NCBI RefSeq assembly: GCF_020524345.1
Contig: NZ_JAIVLH010000020.1
Span: 49,403 to 113,402, forward strand
DNA from: Metabacillus niabensis
Lineage (GTDB): Bacteria > Bacillota > Bacilli > Bacillales > Bacillaceae
Length of the DNA stretch: 64,000 bases
Reading direction: 5' to 3'
The notes beneath the pieces were generated by a model. The model ran no database searches. It saw only the letters and a program-made list of their open reading frames with translations, and was not told the DNA's origin. The first letter of the stretch is position 1; every line of letters begins with the position of its first letter. Shown here in pieces: positions 8,190 to 16,823 of the stretch. Position numbers and translations under genes: made by a program.

Positions 8190-8463
8190 CTTCAACAATC
8201 AAGTGCATGTGTTGAAGATCTAATTTCACATTTTATCCAACATAACTAAGTGAAATACTTTTCCAGTGGGATATAATCATGAACAGTTTTAGAGAGAGGG
8301 AAGAAGCTCCCTAGTATTCTTAAAGTCTTAACTTTGTGTAAAATATCTATTAAAAAAACTAAAAATGAGTAGTTAAAACGTTTTAACTTCTGAAAATACT
8401 GGAGTTTAGACGTTTTTTTATTAGATCAGGAACTAAAAGATAAGTGTAATTAACACGTCTTGG
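8190..8463 (+). repeat. Dispersed intergenic repeat, copy A
   Basis: Begins with the inverted repeat CTTCAACA...TGTTGAAG (8190-8217). It continues through the shared GTGTAAAATATCTATTAA segment, and has the conserved hairpin at 8375-8418 ending in a run of seven T. It ends with the shared ATCAGGAACT...TTAACACGTCTTGG block. Related copies are at 15350-15592, 16824-17165 and 22507-22741. Confidence 0.8.
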
Positions 8464-8501
8464 AGTAAGAAAAACTATTTTCAATTTTTACAAAAAAATG
8501 T

Positions 8502-8524
8502 CTGTCCTACCAGGGGTAGGACAG
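8502..8524 (+). promoter_or_regulatory. Perfect 10-bp inverted repeat before the merR remnant
   Basis: CTGTCCTACC, AGG, GGTAGGACAG. This is the kind of dyad bound by drug-responsive MerR regulators, and it lies 15 bases before the first codon of the merR fragment. It is probably the former autoregulatory operator. Confidence 0.5.
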
Positions 8525-8539
8525 AGAGGAGTATAAGAG

Positions 8540-8754
8540 GTGAAAGGAATGAAGAAAGGCAATTTTGCAGAGAGAACAGGTGTGAGTATGGCTACTATTT
8601 GTTACTATGAAGACCATAACATTATACTCAAACCTAATAGATCAGCGAATGGTTATCGAGTTTATACGTCGGATTATATCGCCAAGAACTTATAAAAGAT
8701 GCCAAGGAACTAGAAAGTTACTCCTTGCATGAGATTCAGCAGAATATAAACTAG
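8540..8754 (+). pseudogene. Truncated, frameshifted MerR family regulator
   Basis: From the GTG at 8540 (or ATG 8549) the frame encodes a MerR helix-turn-helix: NFAERTGVSMATICYYEDHN then SANGYRVYTSDYIAKNL and a stop at 8693-8695. In the frame beginning one base earlier the reading continues as IKDAKELESYSLHEIQQNIN to a stop at 8754, which is the next part of the MerR domain. So there is a frameshift near 8690, and the effector domain is missing. GAGGAG at 8526-8531 would have been the ribosome binding site. A decayed gene, not functional as a full regulator. Confidence 0.75.
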
Positions 8755-8917
8755 GCTCTTTTCTCACAAGTATTATATAAAACAATAAAAGTGTGCTTTT
8801 TTGAGCAAAACTTATTTAAATTAAAAAATAGTTTAAAAAGTTACAAAAACTATGAAGTCTTCTAAAAAATACTATAATTTTTGTTAAAGAAGGAGAGCCA
8901 ATCATATCACAGTAAAT

Positions 8918-8931
8918 AGAAAGCGCTTTTT
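8918..8931 (+). promoter_or_regulatory. Possible cre site upstream of the malic enzyme gene
   Basis: AGAAAGCGCTTTTT shares the AAGCGCTT centre of the CcpA cre consensus but lacks the first T and the final CA. Weak. Confidence 0.3.
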
Positions 8932-9064
8932 TTCTCCTGATTTGTATATCTAAAAAGTATATTTGTTACCTTCTAATATGATCAGTGATTTATATAGAAA
9001 CTAATATGCTAATCTATTATTTTCAATTAGTGGTAAATTTCAACAAAGGCAGGGAGATTCAGTT

Positions 9065-10288
9065 ATGTCAACATTACGCGAAGAAGCATTGAAGATGCAT
9101 AAAGAAAATCAAGGAAAACTTAGTGTATACTCTAAAGTCCAAGTACGGGATGCAAAAGATTTAAGTCTTGCTTATTCACCTGGTGTAGCTGAGCCTTGCT
9201 TGGCAATTCATGAGATGGAAAGCAGAGTATATGATTACACAATGAAGGGAAATCTTGTTGCGGTTGTTTCAAATGGAACTGCTGTCCTTGGGCTTGGAGA
9301 TATCGGACCGAAAGCAGCTATGCCAGTTATGGAAGGAAAGGCATTGTTATTTAAAGAATTTGCAAATGTCGATGCCTTTCCTCTATGTATAAATTCGACT
9401 GATACGGATAAAATTGTTGAGCACGTCAAAATGTTAGAACCTACTTTTGGCGGAGTAAACTTAGAAGATATTGCTGCACCGCAATGCTTTGAAATTGAAG
9501 ATCGTTTACGCAAAGAGTGCGATATCCCTATTTTTCATGATGATCAACATGGAACAGCTATTGTGACAGCTGCAGGACTTATTAATGCTCTTATACTCGC
9601 AAACAAAAAAATTGGGGATATTCGTGTTGTAGCAAATGGGGCTGGAGCTGCAGGCGTAGCGATTGTTAAGTTGTTGCTAAATATGGGTGTAAAAGATGTC
9701 ATTTTATGCGATACAAAAGGAATTATTTATAAAGATCGTCCAGTTGGTATGAATAAATTCAAAGAAGAAATGGCAGATCTTACAAATAAAGAGCAAAAAC
9801 AAGGCTCATTAGCAGATGCATTGGAAGGTGCTGATGTGTTTGTTGGGGTTTCTGCGGCAGGAGCAGTTACAAAAGAGATGGTTCGTTCGATGAATAAGAA
9901 TCCAATTATTTTTGCTATGGCTAACCCGGTACCAGAAATTATGCCTGAAGAGGCAAAAGAAGCGGGAGCACTTGTTGTTGGAACTGGACGCTCTGATTTC
10001 CCAAATCAGGTGAATAATGTCCTTGCATTCCCTGGAATTTTCCGCGGAGCTTTAGATGTTCGTGCGAAGGAAATTAACGAAGAAATGAAAGTTGCTGCAG
10101 TTTATGCAATTTCTGGACTAATTAACAGTGAAGAACTTCACGCTGATTATGTTATTCCGGATCCATTTGATTCAAGAGTAGCAAAACATGTTGCAGAAGC
10201 TGTTGCAGATGCAGCCATAAATTCAGGAGTTGCAAGAAAAGAATTGAATTCAAAAGAACCTCATGAGGATCTACTAGTAGTAAAATAA
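9065..10288 (+). CDS. NAD(P)-dependent malic enzyme (YtsJ type)
   Basis: Oxidatively decarboxylates malate to pyruvate, making NAD(P)H. At 407 residues it is of the short bacterial type, like B. subtilis YtsJ (about 410), not the 560-580-residue MaeA/MalS type. Visible motifs are the Tyr/Lys-containing [11 protein letters not shown] (about 35-45) and [20 protein letters not shown]. Next come the metal-binding [10 protein letters not shown] (about 155-164) and the nucleotide-binding [12 protein letters not shown] (about 190-201), with [10 protein letters not shown] near 290. GGGAG lies nine bases before the ATG. It stands just upstream of maeK-maeR-maeN, so it probably belongs to the malate regulon, with the transporter supplying its substrate. 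Confidence 0.95.
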   Translation: MSTLREEALKMHKENQGKLSVYSKVQVRDAKDLSLAYSPGVAEPCLAIHEMESRVYDYTMKGNLVAVVSNGTAVLGLGDIGPKAAMPVMEGKALLFKEFANVDAFPLCINSTDTDKIVEHVKMLEPTFGGVNLEDIAAPQCFEIEDRLRKECDIPIFHDDQHGTAIVTAAGLINALILANKKIGDIRVVANGAGAAGVAIVKLLLNMGVKDVILCDTKGIIYKDRPVGMNKFKEEMADLTNKEQKQGSLADALEGADVFVGVSAAGAVTKEMVRSMNKNPIIFAMANPVPEIMPEEAKEAGALVVGTGRSDFPNQVNNVLAFPGIFRGALDVRAKEINEEMKVAAVYAISGLINSEELHADYVIPDPFDSRVAKHVAEAVADAAINSGVARKELNSKEPHEDLLVVK

Positions 10289-10317
10289 GTTTACGATTTA
10301 TCAATAAAGCTATAAGC

Positions 10318-10379
10318 TTTTAAAGCCTTGAACATACTTTGATTCTATAAGGAGAGAAAAGGTGTTCAAGGCTTTAAAA
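10318..10379 (+). repeat. 17-bp perfect inverted repeat after the malic enzyme gene
   Basis: TTTTAAAGCCTTGAACA (10318-10334) is repeated inverted at 10363-10379 with a 28-base loop. No U run follows, so it is not a textbook terminator. The loop contains AAGGAGAG, and a GTG at 10362 opens a ten-codon frame that reads through the second arm. Confidence 0.7.
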
Positions 10380-10449
10380 ACATTAGTAATGTAAACGTTA
10401 ACTAGAGCCTTTTAATAGATAGATCGCTAGCAAAAGAGGAACCAAAGAG

Positions 10450-10659
10450 ATGTTCTTAAAAGAATTAACAAAAAATCGTTTGCTAACAATTACTCATTAT
10501 CAAAATGAATCTTTGCAAATTTGTAAAGGTCATATTTTTAATCTTGATTTAAATAAACAAGCACTCATTTTAAAAGATATACATGAAAAGGTGAATTCGA
10601 TTCGTATTTCTGGTTTAAGGAAATTGCTTCAACATGAATCCTGGATTATGTATTATTAA
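10450..10659 (+). CDS. Small YolD-like domain protein (69 aa)
   Basis: Unassigned. The pattern YQNESLQICKGHIFNLDLNKQALILKD followed by a short hydrophobic beta strand resembles the C-terminal half of YolD-like proteins, whose function is mostly unknown. Full-length YolD proteins are about 100-110 residues, so this may be a short version or a truncated relic. The ribosome binding site AAAGAGGAACCAAAGAG before the ATG is only fair. It lies between the malic enzyme gene and maeK, followed by a terminator, so it is probably transcribed separately. Confidence 0.45.
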   Translation: MFLKELTKNRLLTITHYQNESLQICKGHIFNLDLNKQALILKDIHEKVNSIRISGLRKLLQHESWIMYY

Positions 10660-10680
10660 GAGAGATATTTTGCTTTTTTA

Positions 10681-10715
10681 GCCTTCCTAATAATCTGTTT
10701 AGGTAAGGTTTTTTA
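10681..10715 (+). terminator. Terminator between the small YolD-like gene and maeK
   Basis: CCTTCCTAA pairs with TTTAGGTAAGG (one bulge), followed by TTTTTT. Confidence 0.75.
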
Positions 10716-10750
10716 TATTAAATCCAGGAAATTTTTTAGGAGTGGATTCA

Positions 10751-12337
10751 TTGTCAAAACAAAAATATAAGCTAAGTACTATAATTATTTTCTTTGTATG
10801 CTTAGTTGTTCTTATATCATTGCTTTTAACTGATTTATTAATTAGTCATACAGTTAGTGAATCTATTCGTAACAACCAGGAAGAAAAAGCAAAGATTATA
10901 TCAAGAACAGTTGCCAAATCTGAAATCGTTATAAGTGGGCTCGAGAAAGAAGATGATGGTGGGGCAATCCAAGAGTATACAGTTGATATTCAACAAGCAG
11001 CTGATGTTCTTTTTGTTGTAGTGTTGGATATGAACGGAATTAGAAAATCTCATCCTGATTCAGAAAAGATTGGGAAACGTTTTGTTGGCGGTGATGAGAA
11101 GGTGGTATTAACTGGAGAAGAACATATTTCTATATCGAAAGGTACACTAGGGGAGTCATTACGTTCATTCACTCCTATCTATAATGAGCAAAATGAACAG
11201 ATAGGAGCAGTTTCTGTCGGAATATTACTTAATAATGTTGAAAAAGCACTTAAAAAAGGTCATAAAAATATTTTTATTGGATCTATTGTAGGTATTTTAG
11301 TCGGTATCGTAGGCGCAGTTTTCCTAGCGAGATATATAAAAAAGATTTTATTTGGATTAGAGCCGTTTATGATTGCAAAAATTCATGAAGAACGAAATAC
11401 GATGCTTCATTCTGTACATGAAGGGATAATTGCAGTAGACAAAAATTCGACAATAACACTAGTCAATAAATCAGCTTTGAAAATATTTACGAATATCGGC
11501 CTATCGGATAATCCTGTAGGTATGAAACTAACCGAATATCTACCATTCTCAAAGTTGGATCGGGTGTTAAAAACGGGAACGTCTGAAAAAGATGAAGAGA
11601 TAGCGGTCAATGGTGTGACACTTTTAACTAATCGAGCTCCATTGATTGTCAACAAAGAAATTGTCGGAGCTATCTCAACTTTTAGGGATAAAACGGAAGT
11701 TCATCAATTGGCAGAACAATTAACAGGTGTTCGGATATATGCTGAAGCATTGCGTGCGCAGTCACATGAGTTTATGAATCGGCTCCATGTTATTCTTGGA
11801 ATGGTTAGGATGGAATTTTATGATGAGTTAATGGATTTTATAAATGAAATTGTTGATCATCGTGTAAACGAAGTTAGTTATGTGACTAAAGATATTAAAG
11901 ATCCTGTCCTCGCTGGATTTATTATGGGCAAGCTTAGTACTGCAAGGGAAAATAAGGTAGACATGAAAATAGATAATGAGACAATCATACCAAAACCTAG
12001 CGAAGATCATGTGACTCATGAATTAATTACCATTATCGGAAATGTCATAGATAATGCGATAGAAGCTATGAGTGAAATGAAGGAAAAGAAGCTGCAGGTA
12101 AAGTTAAACTATAATAAAAATCAACTTTTAATTAAAATCAGAGATTCAGGTCCGGGGATTAAAGAAGAACAGTTTACTCACATTTTTAATAAAGGGTATT
12201 CGACAAAGGGACAAAATCGCGGCTACGGTTTATATTTAGTGAGCAAAAGTGTCAAAACGTTAGGAGGATCCATTCAACTAAATTTAAGTGTTGAAAAAGG
12301 CACAGAGTTTATCATTCAAATTCCTTACAACCGATAG
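10751..12337 (+). CDS. maeK: Malate sensor histidine kinase MaeK (CitA/DcuS family)
   Basis: Membrane kinase sensing C4-dicarboxylate. Transmembrane segments lie near residues 10-32 and 173-195, with a 140-residue extracellular PDC-type sensor between (FTPIYNEQNEQIGAVSVGI near its end). A cytoplasmic PAS domain (about 210-320) follows. The phosphoacceptor motif is LRAQSHEFMNRLHVILGM and the ATPase N box is VIDNAIEAM, with DSGPGI and GYGLYLV boxes. The TTG at 10751, eight bases after AGGAG, is a better start than the GTG at 10742, which lies on the Shine-Dalgarno itself. Only ten bases separate it from maeR. Identified as MaeK rather than CitS because maeN and a malic enzyme are adjacent. Confidence 0.92.
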   Translation: MSKQKYKLSTIIIFFVCLVVLISLLLTDLLISHTVSESIRNNQEEKAKIISRTVAKSEIVISGLEKEDDGGAIQEYTVDIQQAADVLFVVVLDMNGIRKSHPDSEKIGKRFVGGDEKVVLTGEEHISISKGTLGESLRSFTPIYNEQNEQIGAVSVGILLNNVEKALKKGHKNIFIGSIVGILVGIVGAVFLARYIKKILFGLEPFMIAKIHEERNTMLHSVHEGIIAVDKNSTITLVNKSALKIFTNIGLSDNPVGMKLTEYLPFSKLDRVLKTGTSEKDEEIAVNGVTLLTNRAPLIVNKEIVGAISTFRDKTEVHQLAEQLTGVRIYAEALRAQSHEFMNRLHVILGMVRMEFYDELMDFINEIVDHRVNEVSYVTKDIKDPVLAGFIMGKLSTARENKVDMKIDNETIIPKPSEDHVTHELITIIGNVIDNAIEAMSEMKEKKLQVKLNYNKNQLLIKIRDSGPGIKEEQFTHIFNKGYSTKGQNRGYGLYLVSKSVKTLGGSIQLNLSVEKGTEFIIQIPYNR

Positions 12338-12347
12338 GAGGAGACAA

Positions 12348-13064
12348 ATGATTAATGTTTTAATTGTAGATGATGACCCAATGGTAGCAGAGTTTAATAA
12401 GCGATACTTAAAAGAAATTAATGGGTTCTTTTTAGTTGGTGTGGCACATTCGGTAAATGAAGCGACAAAAATCATTAACAATCAAAAAGTTGATCTAGTC
12501 CTTTTAGATATCTACATGCCAGGCGAAAATGGGTTAACTTTATTAAGTAAAATTAGAAAAGAAAAAAAAGAATTAGATGTCATTTTAATTACTGCTGCAT
12601 CTGATGTAGATAAAATTCAAACAGCTTTAAGATATGGAGCTGTAGATTATTTAATTAAACCATTTGAATTTGAGAGGTTCCATCAAGCACTTATCTCTTA
12701 TAAAGAAAAGTTCTTCATACTAAGTCAGCAAAGTAAGATGAAGCAAAAGGACTTAGACGAGCTCTTCCTAGTAAAACAGGATGAATTAACTGCGACTGAA
12801 CCATTAAAGCCTCTGCCGAAAGGATTATCTAAAAAGACTTTAACTATCGTTTTTAATGCTATTAAAGAACAAGGGAATCATCCGTTTACGACAGATGAAG
12901 TTGCAGAAATCACTGATATTTCTAGAGTTTCAATCCGAAAGTATTTAAAATTCTTAAATGAGATTCATGTTATTGATGAAACATTAACCTATGGTATAGG
13001 TAGACCTCTTTATTCTTATATGTTTAATGAAGAAAACGAATCGATTCTTGTGCAATATGAGTAA
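12348..13064 (+). CDS. maeR: Malate response regulator MaeR (CitB/DcuR family)
   Basis: Partner of MaeK; activates malate transport and metabolism genes in B. subtilis. The N-terminal receiver domain has the acidic pair in VLIVDDDPMV, the phosphorylated Asp in VLLDIYMPGENG (about D54) and Lys in YLIKPF. The C-terminal DNA-binding part has the helix-turn-helix TTDEVAEITDISRVSIRKYL. AGGAGGAGACAA precedes the ATG at 12348; an upstream in-frame start at 12288 lies inside maeK and has no ribosome site. 238 residues is normal for the family. A strong terminator follows. Confidence 0.92.
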   Translation: MINVLIVDDDPMVAEFNKRYLKEINGFFLVGVAHSVNEATKIINNQKVDLVLLDIYMPGENGLTLLSKIRKEKKELDVILITAASDVDKIQTALRYGAVDYLIKPFEFERFHQALISYKEKFFILSQQSKMKQKDLDELFLVKQDELTATEPLKPLPKGLSKKTLTIVFNAIKEQGNHPFTTDEVAEITDISRVSIRKYLKFLNEIHVIDETLTYGIGRPLYSYMFNEENESILVQYE

Positions 13065-13098
13065 TTAAAAAAAGCAGCGGGGGCTGCTTTTTTTAATT
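13063..13098 (+). terminator. Terminator of maeKR
   Basis: AATTAAAAAAAGCAGC, loop GGGG, GCTGCTTTTTTTAATT: perfect 16-base arms with an internal T run. The A run on the other side would also allow termination from the minus strand. Confidence 0.9.
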
Positions 13099-13158
13099 AC
13101 AAAAGACTTCAATAATTACAAAAGGTATAAGTTGTTTGAATTTTCAAGTATTATTTGA

Positions 13159-13182
13159 TTGGTAAATGAAAGCGATTACCAA
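13159..13182 (+). promoter_or_regulatory. Inverted repeat with cre-like core upstream of maeN
   Basis: TTGGTAA (13159-13165) and TTACCAA (13176-13182) flank a ten-base spacer, and the interior TGAAAGCGATTACC matches the cre consensus at about 12 of 14 positions. It may be a CcpA site or an operator for another protein. It is 440 bases from maeN, with repeat-like DNA between. Confidence 0.4.
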
Positions 13183-13322
13183 AAGGAGATCTATTACAAG
13201 CCATTGTTTAAGACAGAACAACATACAGGAACTTAAGTTTGGAAGAGAAGCATTTTTATTATTAATAAAAGCTGTTTTCGCATTCTTTGTTGATTTAAAT
13301 GATTTTCATGCTAATAACTTGG

Positions 13323-13450
13323 GGTTGATTTCTAGTGTAGTTACTCGCCTTCAGCGGGAGGTCTCAGGAGCCCTCCTAAGTGCTTTGCACTTGCAGGGTC
13401 TCTCTTAATACGCTTCTCTAAGATGGAGTCTCGCATATCTGCTCTAATCA
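13323..13450 (+). repeat. Degenerate GC-rich intergenic repeat
   Basis: An island of higher G+C (GCCTTCAGCGGGAGGTCTC, then CCTAAGTGCTTTGCACTTG) inside AT-rich DNA, flanked by TTGATTTCTAGTGTAG and CTAATCAAC. The wording resembles the GC-rich dispersed repeats common between genes in Bacillaceae, as I remember them. The 80-codon frame crossing it is not convincing as a gene. The rest of 13099-13626 shows no gene. Confidence 0.45.
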
Positions 13451-13626
13451 ACAGCTGTTCAAATTTCTAATTGTAAAAACAATACTCTTTATGAAAAGTG
13501 CCTTAAAGAAAAATTAAATGTTGAAATCATGTGTAATAAGAAAGGCAGTGGCAAGCTTCTCTTTGAAAAAGTGCTCAGCTTCAGATTGAGTATAGAATTA
13601 AATCTATGGAAGTGAGGGGTTTATTT

Positions 13627-14946
13627 ATGGAACAAACAGCAAAAAAAGTCTCCTATGAAACAAACACAAAGATAAATCAGTTAGAGTCAAAAACGAAAAT
13701 AGCTGTGTTTAATACACCTGTTTTGTGGTTTGGACTATTCGCAGCGATTACATTAGTTAGTATGTTTACTGGAAACTTACCAGGTGGAATGATCGGTAGT
13801 TTACTAGTGATGATTGTATTAGGTGAAGTATTTGGCTGGATTGGCGATCGCACACCAATTATGAAAACATTTTTAGGTGGGGGAGCCATTTTAGCGATCT
13901 TTGGATCTGCTTACATGGTATACAGCGGGTTGCTTCCAGAATCAATCACAACATCTGTTACAGATTTCATGCAAACAGGCGGTTTTCTAGACTTTTATAT
14001 TGCGGCATTAATTACAGGTAGTATTTTGGGAATGAATTCAAAAATCTTAGTAAAAGTAGGTTTACGTTATTTCCTTCCCATCTTTGGTGCTGTTATTGGT
14101 GCCATTTTACTAGCAAGTATTATCGGTTCCTTAGTAGGTTTTACACTTCAGGACGCGATATTAGTTATTACACTGCCGATTATGGGCGGCGGAATGGGTG
14201 CTGGTGCTGTGCCGATGAGTCAAATCTATTCTGAAATGTTAGGAAATGAACCAAGCTATTATATTTCAATGCTCGTACCGGCACTAGCTCTAGGAAATGT
14301 ATTCGCGATTGTTCTTGCTAGTGTGTTAGATATGGTAGGCAAAAAATTCCCATCACTATCAGGTGATGGACAATTGGTTAAAGGATTTAAGTATGAGAAA
14401 CCTCAACAAAAATATGACATTAAAAAAATGGGTGTAGGGTTATTGGCTGCATTAGCTTTCTTTACACTTGGAAATCTTTTGGGAGCGTTTATACCATTAC
14501 ATCCATATGCAATTATGATCATTTTAATTGCGTTTATGAAGGTTGCAAATATAATCCCACCTATTGTACTTGATGGTGCTAGTCAGTGGTATCAGTTTGT
14601 AGCTAGTAACTGGACATTTGCACTATTATTTGGAATTGGTGTTGCATACACAGATTTAAATACTGTAATTGAAGCACTTACACTTGAATATATTCTAACA
14701 GTATTTGGTGTGGTATTAGGAGCAATTATTGGAGCAGGTCTTTTAGGGAAATTAGTAGGTTTCTATCCAATTGAAGCAGCGATTACAGCAGGTTTATGTA
14801 TGGCTAACATGGGTGGAACCGGTGATGTTGCGGTGTTATCTGCAGCAAAAAGAATGGAATTAATGCCATTTGCGCAAATTTCATCGAGATTAGGAGGAGC
14901 GTTGATTTTACTACTTTCCGGTCTGATCATACCACTGCTAGTTTAA
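13627..14946 (+). CDS. maeN: Malate/2-hydroxycarboxylate symporter MaeN (2HCT family)
   Basis: Na+- or H+-coupled malate uptake protein of 439 residues, the size of B. subtilis MaeN. It has about 11-12 membrane segments in two halves. Each half carries the GGxG re-entrant loop motif of the family: IMGGGMGAGAVPMSQ in the first half and NMGGTGDVAVLSAAKRM near the C terminus, with the conserved Arg in the following region. The ATG at 13627 follows GAGGGG at seven bases and is preferred to the in-frame ATG at 13606. Lying downstream of maeKR, it is the expected target of MaeR. Confidence 0.93.
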   Translation: MEQTAKKVSYETNTKINQLESKTKIAVFNTPVLWFGLFAAITLVSMFTGNLPGGMIGSLLVMIVLGEVFGWIGDRTPIMKTFLGGGAILAIFGSAYMVYSGLLPESITTSVTDFMQTGGFLDFYIAALITGSILGMNSKILVKVGLRYFLPIFGAVIGAILLASIIGSLVGFTLQDAILVITLPIMGGGMGAGAVPMSQIYSEMLGNEPSYYISMLVPALALGNVFAIVLASVLDMVGKKFPSLSGDGQLVKGFKYEKPQQKYDIKKMGVGLLAALAFFTLGNLLGAFIPLHPYAIMIILIAFMKVANIIPPIVLDGASQWYQFVASNWTFALLFGIGVAYTDLNTVIEALTLEYILTVFGVVLGAIIGAGLLGKLVGFYPIEAAITAGLCMANMGGTGDVAVLSAAKRMELMPFAQISSRLGGALILLLSGLIIPLLV

Positions 14947-14956
14947 TAAATACAAG

Positions 14957-14990
14957 AAAAGCATTGGGGGATATCCTCAATGCTTCTTTT
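14957..14990 (+). terminator. Terminator of maeN
   Basis: GCATTGGGG pairs with CCTCAATGC (one G-U pair) and is followed by TTCTTTT. Confidence 0.8.
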
Positions 14991-15349
14991 ATGTGTCAGG
15001 CATGTTAGATCGATTGAGGAATTTTTGAATGACAGAAGTGTTGTCCTTAATAGGGCTAATTTGAATTAGACATGAAAAATTCTTTTACAAGTATTTAATT
15101 GCTAGTATTAATGCTTTTTTAGAAAAAGCGAAGCGGAGCTTATTTGCAAGGACCAATTGGATAACGGACTATATATGTTAATCTTGGTATATCTACAAGT
15201 TGCTATTATTCTTAATCCTCTTTTTAATTAATGCCCAGATTGAATCTAATTTATGTGTTTTATTCCGTAATAGTGCGCATGAATTTAAAGAAGAGGAAAG
15301 GCGTGTTCTTTGGCTTTATTCAGCCTGTGGAGAATGTGAGTAATTGTTT

Positions 15350-15592
15350 ACTCCCTATTATTCTTAAAGTCTTAACTTCGTGTAAAATATCTATTAAAAA
15401 AACTGAAAATGAGTAGTTAAAACGTCTTAACTCCCTGAAAATACTGGAGTTGAGACGTTTTTTTATTAGATCAGGAACTAAAAGATAAGTGTAATTAACA
15501 CGTCTTGGGGGATAAACACCAGTCTCTATCCATATCTCTTTCTTCAGCAAACAGGCCAGATTGTTGAGTAACTTATGTATTTCGTAGTAGAC
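15350..15592 (+). repeat. Dispersed intergenic repeat, copy B
   Basis: Shares CTCCCTATTATTCTTAAAGT, CGTGTAAAATATCTATTAA, the hairpin at 15418-15461 and the ATCAGGAACT and TTAACACGTCTTGG blocks with copy A. It also has the tail AGGCCAGATTGTTGAGTAAC found alone at 6521. The hairpin is AAAACGTCTTAACTCC with GGAGTTGAGACGTTTT, and seven T close it. The remaining interval from 14991 to 15349 contains no gene that I can support. Confidence 0.85.
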
Positions 15593-15605
15593 AATAAATA
15601 CGACA

Positions 15606-15632
15606 CAAAAAAAGCAAGGAGAAACCCCTTGC
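15606..15632 (-). terminator. Terminator of the diguanylate cyclase gene
   Basis: On the minus strand GCAAGG pairs with CCTTGC around an eight-base loop with seven T following. Confidence 0.8.
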
Positions 15633-15642
15633 CCTAATTTAT

Positions 15643-16722
15643 TTAATTTTTTGCAACGCAAACTCGATTACGACCTGACCTTTTAGCTACATAAAGAGCT
15701 CTATCAGCATCTTCAATTAGTAAGTTTGAATCTTTAGTTGTATCTTTAAAGCATGCTACGCCAATAGAGACAGTTACTGAAATCTGTTCACCTGATCCTA
15801 AAAAGAAAGAATGTTTCTCAACATTTCCTCTAATTCGTTCACTTATTTCTTTTGCTCGATCTAATGGACAGTCTAATAAGATTACAGTAAACTCTTCTCC
15901 ACCATTACGACTAACAATATCGAAAGATCTTGTGGATTTTTTTAATAAAGATCCAAGTTCTTTTAGTACAATATCGCCTTCAGTATGACCGTAAATATCA
16001 TTTACTTTCTTAAAGTAGTCAATATCAATATAAAGTAAGGATAACATTTCGTCCTTTGATTCTATGTTTTTAAGAATTGTGTTGAAAAGTTCGTCAAACT
16101 TCCTTACGTTATATAGTCCAGTTAGACCATCTGTAGATGATTCAGATTTATATTTATCAAAAAGCTCTTGGGAGTTTCGTAGATATGTCAGTATGTAGTA
16201 ACTAAAATAACCTGATAAATATGAAATACCCCAATATAAAGGCACTAGTACCATTAAAATTTTAATATCTCTTATTAGGTAAGAAATAACTAAAGTAAAA
16301 ATAATATTCGAAATGGTCATAGTCAAAAATATTTTTACTTTTTCTGATAATTTACTGTTCGAAAAATAAATAGAAGTAAATGTAATTAGAACAATAAGAA
16401 TCAACGCAGCATAGGAAGAAGTATTTATTCCAATTAGAAAACGGCCAACTATGATAAGTAACATTGAAGTTAAAGCAGGCACAGATCCACCATAAAATGC
16501 AAGTAAAATTACAGGTATATGACGGAGATCTACAATTGCATTTTCAATATTAATACTAAAGTGCATTAACACATTGCTAAACAGACCACCCAATATGCCT
16601 ATTAACAGTTTTTTTTGGAGTGAAGATGTTTTCTTCAATGGAGAAGATTTTGTAAATTGTGTATATAGAAAGATTAAAGAACAAAGAATTGCTAAGTTAA
16701 TAATTAATTCTTTTATAAACAT
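15643..16722 (-). CDS. dgcK: Membrane diguanylate cyclase, DgcK-like (5TMR-LYT sensor plus GGDEF)
   Basis: Makes cyclic di-GMP. The N-terminal half (about 1-180) is a membrane sensor of the 5TM-5TMR_LYT type, recognisable by VDLRHIPVILLAFYGG and VGRFLIG. The C-terminal GGDEF domain has the intact active site RNGGEEF, the GLTGLYNVRKFDE start and DIDYFKKVND metal site. An inhibitory I-site RSFD lies five residues before GGEEF, so product feedback is likely. Its length of 359 residues from ATG 16722 matches B. subtilis DgcK (YhcK) as I recall. GGTGAT lies five bases before this ATG; the GTG at 16731 is an alternative. The locus is flanked by copies of the intergenic repeat. Confidence 0.88.
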   Translation of the reverse strand: MFIKELIINLAILCSLIFLYTQFTKSSPLKKTSSLQKKLLIGILGGLFSNVLMHFSINIENAIVDLRHIPVILLAFYGGSVPALTSMLLIIVGRFLIGINTSSYAALILIVLITFTSIYFSNSKLSEKVKIFLTMTISNIIFTLVISYLIRDIKILMVLVPLYWGISYLSGYFSYYILTYLRNSQELFDKYKSESSTDGLTGLYNVRKFDELFNTILKNIESKDEMLSLLYIDIDYFKKVNDIYGHTEGDIVLKELGSLLKKSTRSFDIVSRNGGEEFTVILLDCPLDRAKEISERIRGNVEKHSFFLGSGEQISVTVSIGVACFKDTTKDSNLLIEDADRALYVAKRSGRNRVCVAKN

Positions 16723-16823
16723 AAATATCACCGTTGATAAGATATCACAAATATTTACAAAAGTAACTAAAAATATCTGTCATTATTTCGCACTTCAAAT
16801 ATACTGTGCATTAGCAAGGTGAC

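Noticed and set aside
7983..9064. Search for an rRNA, tRNA, T-box or riboswitch in the long gaps
   Set aside because: No cloverleaf, no T-box GGTGG with anti-terminator, and no known aptamer core was recognisable in this or the other long intergenic regions.
13166..13408. 80-codon plus-strand frame between maeR and maeN
   Set aside because: It starts inside the dyad at 13159-13182, has no ribosome binding site, and its second half runs through the GC-rich repeat.
15231..15416. 61-codon frame upstream of repeat copy B
   Set aside because: No ribosome site and its 3' part is the repeat itself; the same amino-acid string SCKISI appears in a frame of copy C, which shows that the repeat is the cause.
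15320..15661. 113-codon minus-strand frame over repeat copy B
   Set aside because: It overlaps the terminator and end of the diguanylate cyclase gene and reads through the conserved hairpin.
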